This document shows positions 1 through 8,767 of a stretch of 64,000 nt of DNA, piece after piece. The stretch is from NCBI GenBank assembly GCA_017308235.1, contig JAFKFL010000008.1, forward strand, positions 124,001 through 188,000, in the 5' to 3' direction. Below the pieces are notes generated by a model, which was not told the DNA's origin, did not search any database, and worked only from the letters and a program-made list of their open reading frames with translations. Positions within the stretch are counted from its first letter, which is position 1, and the number at the start of each line of letters is the position of its first letter. The translations under genes were made by a program, and so were the position numbers. This DNA comes from Alphaproteobacteria bacterium (GTDB lineage: Bacteria > Pseudomonadota > Alphaproteobacteria > Reyranellales > Reyranellaceae).

Positions 1-1235
1 ATCTCGGCGGATCGTGGGTGCATGGCCTCGAGGGCAATCCGCTCACGCTCTGGTGCGAGGCGCTGGGCGTCAGGCTGATCGAATCGCACGGCGATCGCCT
101 GTTGATCGACGAACGTGCGACTGCGCCCACGCGGGACGGTCAGCGTCAGCGCGCGCGTCTCGGCCGTGCGGCCTTCAGGACCGCGATGGAATGGGCGAGC
201 TGGAAGAGCAAGGCGATGGCGCAGGCGAGGGGCCCGCGTTCGGTCTCGGTGAAGGAGGCCGTCGATCCGTTGCTGCGGGCATCGTGGCTGCCGGAAATCG
301 ACAAGCTCACGATTGCGACCTTCATCGAGGGTAGCGAGGGCGTGCAGGGCGCGCCCTACGAGGCGGTCGCCGCCGAGGAGTGGTGGCCGAGCGAGGGGCT
401 CGATCGCAACGCGCAACCCAAGGGCGGCTTTATCGCCCTGGTCGAGGATGCCGCGCAGGGACTCGACGTGCGCCTGGACGCGCCTGTCGAGCGCATCGTG
501 TGGAGCGACGCGGGCGTCGTCGCGCATCTGCAAGGTGGCGAGAAGATCGCGGCGGACCGCGCCGTGGTCACGGTGCCCCTCGGCCTGATGCGCGCCGGCC
601 TGCCCGCGCTCGATCCGCTGCCGCCGGAAGACCAGCTGAAGGCGATCGGCCGTATCGGCTATGGCGCGGGCGTTTTGGGCAAGATCTACCTGCGCTTCCC
701 GCGCCGCTTCTGGCCGGACGAGCCGACCTGGTTCGGGCGACTGCCGGATGCACCCGACCGGCGCGGCACCTTCAACACCTGGGTAAGCCATCACCACGAG
801 ACGGGCCTGCCGATCGTCTTGAGCTTTGCCAACGGCGCGGTGGCGGCCCGGCTCGATCGATCGGCGAGCGACGCCGAGGCGGTCGGCGTGGCGATGGGGT
901 CGCTGCACAAGATGTTCGGGCAGGACATTCCTGAACCGGAGGCGGTCGCCTATCCGCGCTGGCTGAGCGATCCCTGGTCGCGTGGCGGCTATTCCTATCC
1001 CGGGGTGGGCAGCGCGGCGGAAGACCGCACGATCCATGCGCGGCCACTTGCCGATCGGGTGTTCTTCGCCGGCGAGGCGACGGAACTGGTCGAGTACGGT
1101 ACCGTGCACGCCGCCTTGTGGTCGGCCGAACAGACCGCGGAAGCGTTATTCCAGAAAGCGACCGGTCAACGCGCCTCCCGCGACTTGCGTCCGTGGGCCA
1201 AGGCGCGCACTGGTGCCGGCCGCCACAATGGGTGA
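1..1235 (+). CDS. Flavin monoamine oxidase family protein (5' truncated by window edge)
   Basis: FAD-dependent amine oxidase that would oxidise an amine substrate with release of H2O2; the substrate cannot be read from sequence. The reading frame is open from base 3, before any start codon, and begins with LGGSWVHG, the conserved GG-x-W-x-HG block that normally follows the N-terminal Rossmann FAD-binding motif. The dinucleotide-binding GxGxxG segment is therefore upstream of the window. A GTG at 18 is only an internal Val of this block. The C-terminal FAD-binding signature is intact (FFAGEATELVEYGTVHAAL, about 50-70 residues before the stop). The visible part is about 410 residues. It is followed by two small same-strand genes but shows no obvious functional link to them. 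Confidence 0.88.
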   Translation, partial: LGGSWVHGLEGNPLTLWCEALGVRLIESHGDRLLIDERATAPTRDGQRQRARLGRAAFRTAMEWASWKSKAMAQARGPRSVSVKEAVDPLLRASWLPEIDKLTIATFIEGSEGVQGAPYEAVAAEEWWPSEGLDRNAQPKGGFIALVEDAAQGLDVRLDAPVERIVWSDAGVVAHLQGGEKIAADRAVVTVPLGLMRAGLPALDPLPPEDQLKAIGRIGYGAGVLGKIYLRFPRRFWPDEPTWFGRLPDAPDRRGTFNTWVSHHHETGLPIVLSFANGAVAARLDRSASDAEAVGVAMGSLHKMFGQDIPEPEAVAYPRWLSDPWSRGGYSYPGVGSAAEDRTIHARPLADRVFFAGEATELVEYGTVHAALWSAEQTAEALFQKATGQRASRDLRPWAKARTGAGRHNG

Positions 1236-1259
1236 TAGAGCGGTGGGAAGGAGCAACCC

Positions 1260-1472
1260 ATGAAGCTCGCCAACGAGATCTTTTTCGTCCTGGTCATCAT
1301 TTCGGGCCTATCGACGCTCGGCGTGCTGTTCGCGGGCCTGGTCGGCATGGCACGCGGGCCGGCCGACAGCCTCGAACGCGCCCGCGGCAGCAACAAGCTG
1401 ATGTGGTGGCGCGTGCGCCTGCAGTTCCTGACGATTATCCTGATCCTGTGCTGGTGGATGACCAAGAGCTGA
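1260..1472 (+). CDS. HIG1-domain-like twin transmembrane protein
   Basis: A 70-residue protein with two hydrophobic helices (about residues 5-28 and 50-66) separated by a short basic loop. The second helix is preceded by WWRVRLQF, which resembles the (Q/I)-x3-(R/H)-x-R-x3-Q signature of the HIG1 family, whose mitochondrial members associate with respiratory supercomplexes. Small two-helix proteins of this type are common in alphaproteobacteria. An inner-membrane location is predicted from the helices; a role with cytochrome oxidase is inference from the family. A purine-rich stretch (GGGAAGGAG) lies 8-15 bases before the ATG. It sits immediately before the cobalamin adenosyltransferase gene with a 4-base gap, so the two are probably co-transcribed. 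Confidence 0.75.
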   Translation: MKLANEIFFVLVIISGLSTLGVLFAGLVGMARGPADSLERARGSNKLMWWRVRLQFLTIILILCWWMTKS

Positions 1473-1476
1473 AGCG

Positions 1477-2064
1477 ATGGTCAAGCTCACGCGCATCTAC
1501 ACCAAGGGCGGTGACAAGGGCGAGACGTCGCTTGGCCGCGGCGAACGCGTGGCCAAGCACGATCCGCGCGTCGAGGCCTACGGCACCGTCGACGAGGCGA
1601 ACTCGGTGATCGGCCTCGCCCGCGCCGCTGTCGAACGGACGCTCAAGAACGATGCCCATCGCACGCATGTCGATGAGATGCTGAAGCGCATCCAGAACGA
1701 CCTGTTCGATCTCGGCGCCGACCTCTGCACCATCGAGGCGAAGCAGGGCAGCGAAGCGCTGCGCATCGCGCCGTCCCAGACCGAGCGGCTGGAACACGAG
1801 ATCGATGCGATGAACGCCGAGCTCTCACCGCTCACCTCGTTCGTCCTGCCGGGCGGCAGCGAGGCCTCCGCCTGGCTCCATCTCGCCCGCACTGTTGCGC
1901 GGCGCGCCGAGCGGCGAATGACGACGCTCGCTGCCGAGCAGCCGGTCAGCCCCGAGGCGATCCGCTACATCAACCGGTTGTCCGACCATTTGTTCGTGCT
2001 CGCACGTCGTCTGAACGACAACGGCGCGGCGGATGTCCTGTGGGTGCCGGGGAAAGGCCGCTGA
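1477..2064 (+). CDS. Cob(I)yrinic acid a,c-diamide adenosyltransferase, PduO type
   Basis: Transfers the 5'-deoxyadenosyl group of ATP to cob(I)alamin, making adenosylcobalamin in the cytoplasm. The 195-residue length is usual for the PduO/EutT-like ATR family. The N-terminal ATP-binding block YTKGGDKGETSLGRGERV (residues 8-25) and the following VEAYGTVDEANS are diagnostic. The C-terminal part carries the conserved RRAERRMTTL and YINRLSDHLFVLAR helices. The product is the cofactor needed by the two class II ribonucleotide reductases found elsewhere in this window, which gives the gene a clear job even though it is not next to a cobalamin synthesis operon. It starts 4 bases after the HIG1-like gene. 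Confidence 0.95.
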   Translation: MVKLTRIYTKGGDKGETSLGRGERVAKHDPRVEAYGTVDEANSVIGLARAAVERTLKNDAHRTHVDEMLKRIQNDLFDLGADLCTIEAKQGSEALRIAPSQTERLEHEIDAMNAELSPLTSFVLPGGSEASAWLHLARTVARRAERRMTTLAAEQPVSPEAIRYINRLSDHLFVLARRLNDNGAADVLWVPGKGR

Positions 2065-2200
2065 ACAATGCCGCAACTGCGGGGTGCTGTTTCTTTTGCC
2101 GTCCCAGGGATGCGCTGGTTACATTTGAGATGGCTACTAACATCTTGAGAGATCGACCTAATTTCTTTCGTCGTGCGATTTTGTGCGGTGCGCCATAGCC

Positions 2201-2230
2201 TTGACATGATCGGCTGAACGCCCCTACACG
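2201..2230 (+). promoter_or_regulatory. Candidate sigma-70 promoter of the etfBA-hbd operon
   Basis: A perfect -35 hexamer TTGACA (2201-2206) is followed after 18 bases by TACACG (2225-2230), a weak -10. It lies 57 bases upstream of the etfB ATG, in the only sizeable gap (2065-2286) of this strand. The rest of the gap shows a short 4-5 bp hairpin (CCGCAACTGCGG) just after the adenosyltransferase stop, too weak to call a terminator. The -35 match is good and the -10 poor, so the call is tentative. Confidence 0.4.
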
Positions 2231-2286
2231 AAAACCCCTTCGCCGGGCAGGTGGCCTGGCCGCAACTCACCAATAGGCTCAACGCG

Positions 2287-3036
2287 ATGAAAGTGCTGGT
2301 CGCTGTCAAGCGGGTCATCGACTACAACGTCAAGATCCGCGTCAAGGCCGACAACACGGGCGTCGAGACGGCAAACGTCAAGATGTCCATGAACCCCTTC
2401 GACGAGATTGCCGTGGAAGAGGCGATCCGCATGAAAGAGAAGGGGGCCGCGACCGAGATCATCGCTTTCTCCGCCGGTCCCGCCCAGTGCCAGGAGACCA
2501 TCCGCACCGCGCTGGCGATGGGCGCCGACCGCGGCGTGCTGGTGCAGAGCGATACCGAGCTGCAGCCGCTGGCCGTCGCCAAGCTTCTCAAGGCGGTGGT
2601 CGACAAGGAGCAGCCGGGCCTGGTGATCGTGGGCAAGCAGGCGATCGATGACGACTCAAACCAGACGGGCCAGATGCTGGCGGCGCTGCTGGGCTGGTCG
2701 CAGGGCACCTTCGCCAATAAGCTCAACGTCGCCGACGGTACGGCCGAGGTGAAGCGCGAGGTCGACGGCGGCCTGGAGAATATCAAGATCAAGCTGCCGG
2801 CGGTGATCACCACCGACCTGCGCCTCAACGAGCCGCGCTATGCGTCGCTGCCCAACATCATGAAGGCCAAGAAGAAGCCGATTGAGACCCTGACGGCGGA
2901 TGCGCTCGGCGTCGACGTCGCGCCGCGGCTCAAGGTCCTGAAGGTCGAGGAGCCGCCCAAGCGCAAGGCCGGCATCAAGGTGAAGACCGTGGCCGAGCTG
3001 GTCGACAAGCTGCGCAACGAAGCGGGGGTGATCTGA
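2287..3036 (+). CDS. etfB: Electron transfer flavoprotein subunit beta
   Basis: Beta (AMP-binding) subunit of the electron transfer flavoprotein, which takes electrons from acyl-CoA dehydrogenases and passes them to ETF:ubiquinone oxidoreductase. The protein (249 residues) begins [18 protein letters not shown], the normal start of alphaproteobacterial EtfB. An in-frame upstream GTG at 2251 would add 12 unrelated residues and is rejected. The family signature around [17 protein letters not shown] (about residues 117-133) is intact, as is the conserved C-terminal [14 protein letters not shown]. It is separated from etfA by 2 bases, so translation is probably coupled. Confidence 0.97.
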   Translation: MKVLVAVKRVIDYNVKIRVKADNTGVETANVKMSMNPFDEIAVEEAIRMKEKGAATEIIAFSAGPAQCQETIRTALAMGADRGVLVQSDTELQPLAVAKLLKAVVDKEQPGLVIVGKQAIDDDSNQTGQMLAALLGWSQGTFANKLNVADGTAEVKREVDGGLENIKIKLPAVITTDLRLNEPRYASLPNIMKAKKKPIETLTADALGVDVAPRLKVLKVEEPPKRKAGIKVKTVAELVDKLRNEAGVI

Positions 3037-3038
3037 TC

Positions 3039-3974
3039 ATGGCGATTCTCGTCGTTGCCGCGCATGACGGCAAAACGGTCCGCTCCAATGTCGCCAACGC
3101 GGTGGCTGCGGCTGGCCAGATGGGTTCGGACGTCACGGTGCTGGTCGCCGGCAGCAACTGCGCCGAGGCGGCTAAGTCCGCCGCTGCTCTCCAGGGCGTT
3201 GCCAAGGTGCTGCAAGCGGAAGATGCGGCCTATGCCAACTGGGTGGCCGAGGATATCGCGCCACTGGTGGTCAAGCTCGCACCCGGCTACAGCCATGTCG
3301 TGATGGCGGCCGACTCGGTCGGCAAGAATGTGGCGCCGCGTGTCGCGGCGCTGCTCGACGTGGCGCAGGTTTCCGAGGCAATCCAGGTCGTCTCGCCCGA
3401 TACGTTCGTCCGGCCGATCTACGCCGGCAACGCCATGGCGACTGTGCAGACCGCCGACAAGATCAAGGTCGTCACCATCCGGCCGACCAACTTCAAGGCG
3501 GTGGCAGCGGGCGGCTCGGCTCCGATCGAGCAGATCGGCGGCGAGGGCGCCAAGGGGCTGTCGTCCTACGTCGGCGCCGAGCTCTCCAAGAGCGAGCGAC
3601 CCGAGCTCACGTCGGCCAAGATCGTCATCTCCGGTGGCCGCGGCCTGGCGAGCGGCGAGAACTTCAAACTGCTCGAGACGCTTGCCGACAAGCTGGGCGC
3701 GGGTCTTGGCGCCAGCCGCGCCGCGGTCGACGCCGGCTACGTGCCGAACGACTACCAGGTCGGCCAGACCGGCAAGGTTGTGGCGCCCGACCTCTATATC
3801 GCCGTCGGCATCTCCGGCGCGATCCAGCATCTCGCCGGCATGAAGGACAGCAAAACCATCGTCGCGATCAACAAAGACGAGGAAGCACCTATTTTCCAGG
3901 TGGCGGACTACGGTATCGTCGGCGACCTGTTCCAGATCGTCCCCGAGCTCACAGCCGCGGTCGAGAAGAAGTAA
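3039..3974 (+). CDS. etfA: Electron transfer flavoprotein subunit alpha
   Basis: FAD-binding alpha subunit of the electron transfer flavoprotein. The 311-residue length is typical. The C-terminal FAD domain contains [20 protein letters not shown] and the PROSITE-like signature [17 protein letters not shown] (about residues 250-266), followed by the conserved [20 protein letters not shown]. Together with etfB and the hydroxyacyl-CoA dehydrogenase 17 bases downstream it forms a beta-oxidation and electron-transfer operon. No acyl-CoA dehydrogenase or ETF-QO gene is in the window, so those partners must be elsewhere. Confidence 0.97.
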   Translation: MAILVVAAHDGKTVRSNVANAVAAAGQMGSDVTVLVAGSNCAEAAKSAAALQGVAKVLQAEDAAYANWVAEDIAPLVVKLAPGYSHVVMAADSVGKNVAPRVAALLDVAQVSEAIQVVSPDTFVRPIYAGNAMATVQTADKIKVVTIRPTNFKAVAAGGSAPIEQIGGEGAKGLSSYVGAELSKSERPELTSAKIVISGGRGLASGENFKLLETLADKLGAGLGASRAAVDAGYVPNDYQVGQTGKVVAPDLYIAVGISGAIQHLAGMKDSKTIVAINKDEEAPIFQVADYGIVGDLFQIVPELTAAVEKK

Positions 3975-3991
3975 CCGCAGGGGTACTGGTT

Positions 3992-4864
3992 ATGATCAAG
4001 CGCATCGGTGTCATCGGTGCCGGCCAGATGGGTAGCGGCATCGCCCATGTGTGTGCGCTCAAGGGCTTCGATATCCGGCTGGTCGATGTCGACCAGCCGC
4101 ATCTCGACAGCGGCATTGAGAATATTGGCCGCAACATGGACCGGCAGATCGGCCGCGGCATGATCCGGCCGGAGGAAAAGGACTCGGGGCTGCGGCGCAT
4201 CGCCGTCGCCACCGACTTCAAGGTCCTGTCGGATTGCGACCTGATCGTCGAGGCGGCGACCGAGAACGAAGAGGTCAAGCGCGAGATCTTCAAGAAGGTG
4301 TGCGTTGGCCTGCCTCCGAACGTGCTGCTCGCCACCAATACATCGTCGATCTCGGTGACGCGGCTTGCGTCGGTGACCGACCGGCCGGGCAAGTTCATGG
4401 GCATGCACTTCATGAACCCGGTGCCGATGATGGGGCTCGTCGAGCTGATCCGTGGCATCGCGACGGAGGAGGAAACTTTCCGCACCGTCCGCGACGTGGT
4501 GGTGAAGCTCGAGAAGAAGCCGGTCAATGCCGAGGATTTCCCGGCCTTCATCGTGAACCGCATCTTGCTGCCGATGATCAACGAGGCGGTCTACGCGCTC
4601 TACGAGGGCGTGGGCAATGTCGAGGCGATCGACACGGGCATGAAGCTCGGCGCCAATCATCCGATGGGACCACTCGAGCTCGCCGATTTCATAGGCCTCG
4701 ACACTTGCCTATCGGTGATGCAGGTGCTGCACGAGGGGCTGGCCGATTCCAAGTACCGGCCGTGTCCGCTTCTCGTGAAATACGTCGAGGCGGGTTGGGT
4801 GGGCCGCAAGGTCAAGCGCGGTTTCTACGACTATTCCGGCGAACGCCCGGTCCCGACGCGCTGA
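3992..4864 (+). CDS. 3-hydroxybutyryl-CoA (3-hydroxyacyl-CoA) dehydrogenase
   Basis: Oxidises (S)-3-hydroxyacyl-CoA to 3-ketoacyl-CoA with NAD(P)+. The 290-residue single-function form fits FadB2/Hbd/PaaH-type enzymes. The N-terminal Rossmann motif IGVIGAGQMGSGIAHV (residues 5-20) is followed by an acidic residue after beta-2. The catalytic His and Glu region is visible as GMHFMNPVPMMGLVEL (about residues 137-152), then FIVNRILLPMINEA in the C-terminal domain. The chain-length preference (C4 in PHB or butanoate metabolism, or longer) cannot be told from sequence. It lies last in the etfB-etfA operon. Confidence 0.93.
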   Translation: MIKRIGVIGAGQMGSGIAHVCALKGFDIRLVDVDQPHLDSGIENIGRNMDRQIGRGMIRPEEKDSGLRRIAVATDFKVLSDCDLIVEAATENEEVKREIFKKVCVGLPPNVLLATNTSSISVTRLASVTDRPGKFMGMHFMNPVPMMGLVELIRGIATEEETFRTVRDVVVKLEKKPVNAEDFPAFIVNRILLPMINEAVYALYEGVGNVEAIDTGMKLGANHPMGPLELADFIGLDTCLSVMQVLHEGLADSKYRPCPLLVKYVEAGWVGRKVKRGFYDYSGERPVPTR

Positions 4865-4907
4865 GAATGCTGTATCCTCCCGGGGGGAAACCAGGGGGGA
4901 TACCATC

Positions 4908-5378
4908 GTGAAAGCAAGTCTCGCACGGCGTCTGGCCGTCCTGTTGTCGTCGGCCGGCCTTGTGTTGGCGGTCTTGCCGATCGCGCCGGCCGAAGCGCAG
5001 TGGGTGTTCATTGCGCGCAAGGCTGCGCAGCGCATCCACCATATGACGGAGCAGGGGCAGAACGGTCAGCCCGGATATGATGTCGCGAGCGTCATCCTGG
5101 AGGCACCGGCCGACAAGGTGTTCGCGGTGGCGCTGGATCACGCGCGCAACAACAAGGCACTGCGGATGCTGATGGTCGATCCCGCCGGCATGCGTTTCCA
5201 GGTGGCCGAAGGCGACCGTACGGCGACGCTGAACGTGATCGAGCTCAACAACGAGGTCTCGCAGCTGATGATCGCCGGCACCGCCGGCCGCGGCGAGGAT
5301 CCGACGAGTTCGCGCGTCGTCGCGGCCGTCATGCGCGTTTGCGCCGAGATGAAGAAGAGCTGCTCGCTCGCTCGCTGA
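4908..5378 (+). CDS. Exported protein of unknown function
   Basis: A 156-residue protein not recognised with confidence. It starts with GTG behind a very purine-rich GGGGGGA about 10 bases upstream. The N-terminus is a clear Sec signal peptide: basic MKASLARR, a hydrophobic core LAVLLSSAGLVLAVLPI, and a cleavage site near PAEA-Q at about residue 30. The mature part contains ASVILEAPADKVFAVALDHA, which recalls the opening strand and helix of SRPBCC/START-like domains, but the domain is too short to be sure. Two Cys near the C-terminus (MRVCAEMKKSCS) could form a disulfide in the periplasm. It is followed 23 bases later by the phytanoyl-CoA dioxygenase-like gene. Confidence 0.7.
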   Translation: MKASLARRLAVLLSSAGLVLAVLPIAPAEAQWVFIARKAAQRIHHMTEQGQNGQPGYDVASVILEAPADKVFAVALDHARNNKALRMLMVDPAGMRFQVAEGDRTATLNVIELNNEVSQLMIAGTAGRGEDPTSSRVVAAVMRVCAEMKKSCSLAR

Positions 5379-5401
5379 AAGAGTTCGACTTGGAGGAACA
5401 C

Positions 5402-6262
5402 ATGTCCCAAGCATCGGAGAACGTCTCGAGTATCCGTGACTTGAGGTCGGCGGAGATCGAAACATTTTACCGGGACGGGGTCGTTCACCTCAAAGCGCTT
5501 GTTGATGCGACCACGTGCGTACAGCTCCTCGAGGCAGCAGACCGCCGTCTGGAGGATTTTCGCAAGGAAAAGCCCAGCGAGCTCGCAAACAATCTTACCA
5601 AGGACGGTACGTTCCTGAGTGAGCGCGAGTGCTACAAGCAGGACCAGGTCTTCAACGATTTCTGCATGACCTCACGCATGGCTGAAATTGCCGGCCAGGC
5701 GATGCGATCGCGGGAGGTGCGGTTCTATTTCGATCACCTTTTCATGCTCGATAAGGATTGCGCGAAAGACAGCTACTACTGGCACCAGGACATGCCGTAT
5801 TGGGGATGCGGCGGCTCGCAGATATGTTCGTTCTGGCTGGCCCTGACGCCTTGCTCGGTGGACAGCGGCGCACTCGAGTTCGTCAAGGGCAGCGACAAGG
5901 GGCGGCTCTATCTGCCCTCGGCGTTCGGTGATGCGGCGACCGGACGTTTCGCAAGCGAAACAGAAAAGACCCCCGAGTATCATCTTCACCGGGACAGCTA
6001 CGACATCGCATCGTGGGACATCCGGGTTGGCGATTGCCTGTTGTTCAATACCCGCATCATGCACTCCTCGCGCGGCAACCATTCCAAGACTCAGCGCCGT
6101 GTCGCCTATTCAACGCGTTGGATCGGTGACGATGCCGTTTTCGAGCCCAAGCGGGGCTTTCAGGACCCGATCACCTACCCCGAGGACGGGTTTCCGGCCG
6201 GCGAGAAGCTGTCCCGGAGCGCCAAGTTTCCCTTGCTGTGGAAATCTGGTGGGGCAGCCTAG
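5402..6262 (+). CDS. Phytanoyl-CoA dioxygenase (PhyH) family protein
   Basis: A predicted Fe(II)/2-oxoglutarate-dependent oxygenase of the PhyH family; the substrate is unknown. The start at 5402 is chosen because TTGGAGGAACAC directly precedes it; an in-frame ATG at 5339 lies inside the preceding gene. The protein (286 residues) has the facial-triad residues of the fold: H128 and D130 in YYWHQDMPYWG, and the distal His at about residue 221 (IMHSSRGNHS), followed by a conserved Arg (RRVAYSTRW) that would bind 2-oxoglutarate. PhyH relatives hydroxylate lipids, amino acids or secondary metabolites, and the neighbours do not point to one of these. Confidence 0.88.
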   Translation: MSQASENVSSIRDLRSAEIETFYRDGVVHLKALVDATTCVQLLEAADRRLEDFRKEKPSELANNLTKDGTFLSERECYKQDQVFNDFCMTSRMAEIAGQAMRSREVRFYFDHLFMLDKDCAKDSYYWHQDMPYWGCGGSQICSFWLALTPCSVDSGALEFVKGSDKGRLYLPSAFGDAATGRFASETEKTPEYHLHRDSYDIASWDIRVGDCLLFNTRIMHSSRGNHSKTQRRVAYSTRWIGDDAVFEPKRGFQDPITYPEDGFPAGEKLSRSAKFPLLWKSGGAA

Positions 6263-6358
6263 AGGTGGCTGCCAAGGTCGCCGGCGATTAGGGGCCAACT
6301 CCGCAGGATTTGTCAAAAGGGCCGGTGCTAAGGATCGCTCTCGAATGAGGGAGCAGGA

Positions 6359-7198
6359 ATGTCGTCCGCCTATCTCGACCGTTTTGCCCGGGTAACGAAC
6401 TATATCTACGACCATCTCGACGAGGAGCTCGATCTTGCCCGTTTGGGCGAGATCGCCCGTCTTTCGCCTTATCACTGGCATCGCATCTATCAGTCGATGC
6501 TGGGCGAAAGCGCGGTCGCGACGGTGAGGCGTCTGCGACTGCAACGTGCAGCCGCCGATCTTGCGCGCTCTGATCGGGATATCGAAGCGGTGGCGAAACG
6601 CGCCCGCTATGGCACCGTTTCCTCGTTTTCTCGCGCTTTCCACGATGCGTTCGGCCTTCCACCCGCGCAATTCCGGCAGAGGAGCCAGGAAATGACCTTG
6701 CCCGCCCCGCAGGCGAATTTCGCCAATGCCGTCTATCCAGTCACCATCCAGGACTTCGCATCCGTGCCGCTCGCGGCGATCGATCATGTCAGGTCATATC
6801 TCGAGATCGGCCGTGCCTTCGATATGCTGTTCGGATGGCTCGGCACACGTGGCCTGATTGGGCCGGATACACGCATGGTCGCGCTCTATCATGACGACCC
6901 GTCGGTGGTGCCGGAGGCCGAGCTGCGATCCAGCGCGGCCGTGGTTGTTGAACCCGGATTTGCGGCCGAGCCACCGGTCCGGTCGCTCGCGTCGCGCGCC
7001 GGCCGCTACGCGGTGCTGCGTTACAAGGGACCCTACGTCGCGATGCGTCCCGCCTACGAATGGCTGTTCGGCCGATGGCTCCCGCAGTCGGGCTACGAGC
7101 CCGACGATGCGCCCTGTTTCGAACAGTATCTCAACAGTCCGCGCGAGAACCCGCCGGCGGAGCTGCTGACCGACATCTGCCTTCCGTTGAAATCCTGA
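6359..7198 (+). CDS. AraC family transcriptional regulator with GyrI-like effector domain
   Basis: A 279-residue regulator. The N-terminal AraC-type double helix-turn-helix spans about residues 8-105 (YIYDHLDEELDLARLGEIA, then ATVRRLRLQRAAADLARS and ARYGTVSSFSRAFHDAFG). The C-terminal half, from about residue 125, resembles the GyrI-like ligand-binding domain of Rob and SbmC, including GRYAVLRYKGPY and a final LTDICLPLKS strand. This is the domain order of Rob and of multidrug- or stress-responsive regulators. A strong GGGAGCAGGA ribosome site precedes the ATG. The next gene starts 13 bases after its stop and is probably co-transcribed, so it may be a target or partner. Confidence 0.92.
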   Translation: MSSAYLDRFARVTNYIYDHLDEELDLARLGEIARLSPYHWHRIYQSMLGESAVATVRRLRLQRAAADLARSDRDIEAVAKRARYGTVSSFSRAFHDAFGLPPAQFRQRSQEMTLPAPQANFANAVYPVTIQDFASVPLAAIDHVRSYLEIGRAFDMLFGWLGTRGLIGPDTRMVALYHDDPSVVPEAELRSSAAVVVEPGFAAEPPVRSLASRAGRYAVLRYKGPYVAMRPAYEWLFGRWLPQSGYEPDDAPCFEQYLNSPRENPPAELLTDICLPLKS

Positions 7199-7211
7199 AG
7201 GAGATTTCCCG

Positions 7212-7613
7212 ATGACCCGGAAGACCTGGAAGGAAAAGTTCGACGATCCGCGCCCCCACGAAGTGAAGCCGTGCCCGGTCGATATCGCCGGGATGAAGAA
7301 GGGCGAGGTGATGCTGCTGCCGTCGCCGCGGCTCATCGATGCCTTCATCCGCACGATTCCGACAGGCGTGTCGATGGACACCAGGACGTTGCGCACCAGG
7401 CTCGCGAAGAAGTACCGCGCCCAGGTGACATGCCCGATCATGACGGGCTTCCATCTGCGCACCGTGGCCGAGGTAGCCTATGCGGCGCACAAGGCAGGCG
7501 ATCGGGACGTGACGCCGGTCTGGCGCGTGCTCGACGATCGCTCGCCGACCCTGAAAAAGCTCTCCTTCGCCGCCTTCATCAAACGCCAGCGGCGAGCCGA
7601 AGGGCTTGCTTAG
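7212..7613 (+). CDS. Small protein resembling MGMT-like (methylated-DNA cysteine methyltransferase fold) proteins
   Basis: A 133-residue cytoplasmic protein. I connect it tentatively with a group of short proteobacterial proteins annotated as MGMT family. It has TIPTGVSMDTRTLRTRLAKKY, which looks like a winged-helix segment, a single internal Cys in VTCPIMTGFHL, and VTPVWRVLDDRSPTLKKL, in the place where alkyltransferases and Atl proteins carry the P-[CW]-HRVV active loop. There is no canonical PCHR. It may therefore bind alkylated DNA without repairing it, or do something else. The ATG is preceded by GAAGGAGA. It ends exactly where the convergent amidohydrolase ends, with no bases between the stop codons. 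Confidence 0.6.
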   Translation: MTRKTWKEKFDDPRPHEVKPCPVDIAGMKKGEVMLLPSPRLIDAFIRTIPTGVSMDTRTLRTRLAKKYRAQVTCPIMTGFHLRTVAEVAYAAHKAGDRDVTPVWRVLDDRSPTLKKLSFAAFIKRQRRAEGLA

Positions 7614-8720
7614 TCACACCAGACCGAGGAAACGCTCGGCCGTCCGCCAGCGAACGCTGTCGGCGAGTGTCGGTTCGAGGGGAGCGAGATGCTCTTCAAG
7701 GTCGACAACGGCGCCTGGGTAGGTGCAATCGTAGTGGGGATAGTCGGCTCCCCAGAACACACAGCCGTCCAGCCCGAGCTCCTTGAGCCGGGGCAGGCGA
7801 TGGGCCTCGTCCGATTCGATCGAGATGAAGCACTGCTCGCGGAACAGCTCGCTCGGCTTTCGCTTCATCCACGGCACGTGCTGGTGCATCGATTCGAAAT
7901 GACCGTCGAGCCGGTCGATCCAGTATTCGAGCCAACCCAGGCCTGATTCGAGAAATGCCACCCGCAACTGCGGATGACGCTCCAGCACGCCGCCCGCGAC
8001 GATGTCGAGCAGCGCCGCCATCTGTTCGAAGGGATGGCAGATCATGTGGCTGAAGAAGAGGTTGTCGTAGCGGCCTGTCGCGAAGCTCGGCATCAGCGCG
8101 CCGAAGCTGCCATGCACGGCCGCGAACAGGCCATTGCCCGCGATCCGTTCCCAGAAGGGCTTCAGCTTGTCGTCGTAGAGCGCCAACCCTTTGTAACGTT
8201 CCGGGCGGAAGCAGGCGCCCTTCAGGCCGAGCTTCGCGATATGCTCGACCTCGCGGGCCGCAGCTTCGGCATCCTGCAGGGGCACGATGCCGACGGCATG
8301 CAGCCGGCCGCGACCGTCGCGGCACATGTCGGCGATCCATTCGTTGTAGCCGTAACACGTGGCGGCAGCGACGGCTGGATCCTCGACGTCACCCTGGATC
8401 AGGTAGAGGGAACGGTAGAGCAGGCTGCGCTCGATGCCTTCCTCCTCCAGGACCTTCGCACGCGCGCCGCCATCGTAGGAGCCCGGCAGGATGTCATCCC
8501 AGGTCGGCACGTTCTTGGGATCGTCCATGCCCCAGGGCACGCAGGCCGCTGCCGGCCGCAGGTTGTGCCGGATGACACCATTGATCGAGAGCCAGTCGCG
8601 TCCGTCGATCTCGCGCTCGACCCGAATCGTTCGGTCTCGGTAGCGCTTCTCGACATACTCGTTCCAGACGGCCGACGGTTCGCAGATGTGCCCGTCGGCG
8701 TCGATGACGCGGTTCGCCAT
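7614..8720 (-). CDS. Amidohydrolase family protein (amidohydrolase 2, ACMSD-like superfamily)
   Basis: A 368-residue metal-dependent hydrolase or decarboxylase of the PF04909 type. It starts MANRVIDADGHICEPSAVW, where the D-x-H-E block replaces the H-x-H of classic amidohydrolases, and ends with the metal-binding GADYPHYDCTYPG. The internal FLESGLGWLEYWIDRLD and FSHMICHPFEQM are typical of the group. A strong AGGAGAGGAAA ribosome site precedes the ATG. It lies 47 bases downstream of nadC in the same direction. The superfamily includes ACMS decarboxylase, which diverts the quinolinate precursor, but similar proteins act on many aromatic acids, so a link with NAD metabolism is only suggestive. 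Confidence 0.88.
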   Translation of the reverse strand: MANRVIDADGHICEPSAVWNEYVEKRYRDRTIRVEREIDGRDWLSINGVIRHNLRPAAACVPWGMDDPKNVPTWDDILPGSYDGGARAKVLEEEGIERSLLYRSLYLIQGDVEDPAVAAATCYGYNEWIADMCRDGRGRLHAVGIVPLQDAEAAAREVEHIAKLGLKGACFRPERYKGLALYDDKLKPFWERIAGNGLFAAVHGSFGALMPSFATGRYDNLFFSHMICHPFEQMAALLDIVAGGVLERHPQLRVAFLESGLGWLEYWIDRLDGHFESMHQHVPWMKRKPSELFREQCFISIESDEAHRLPRLKELGLDGCVFWGADYPHYDCTYPGAVVDLEEHLAPLEPTLADSVRWRTAERFLGLV

Positions 8721-8767
8721 GGCGTTTCCTCTCCTCGTTCTTTTGCAGCGAGGATAGGCGTACGGTC

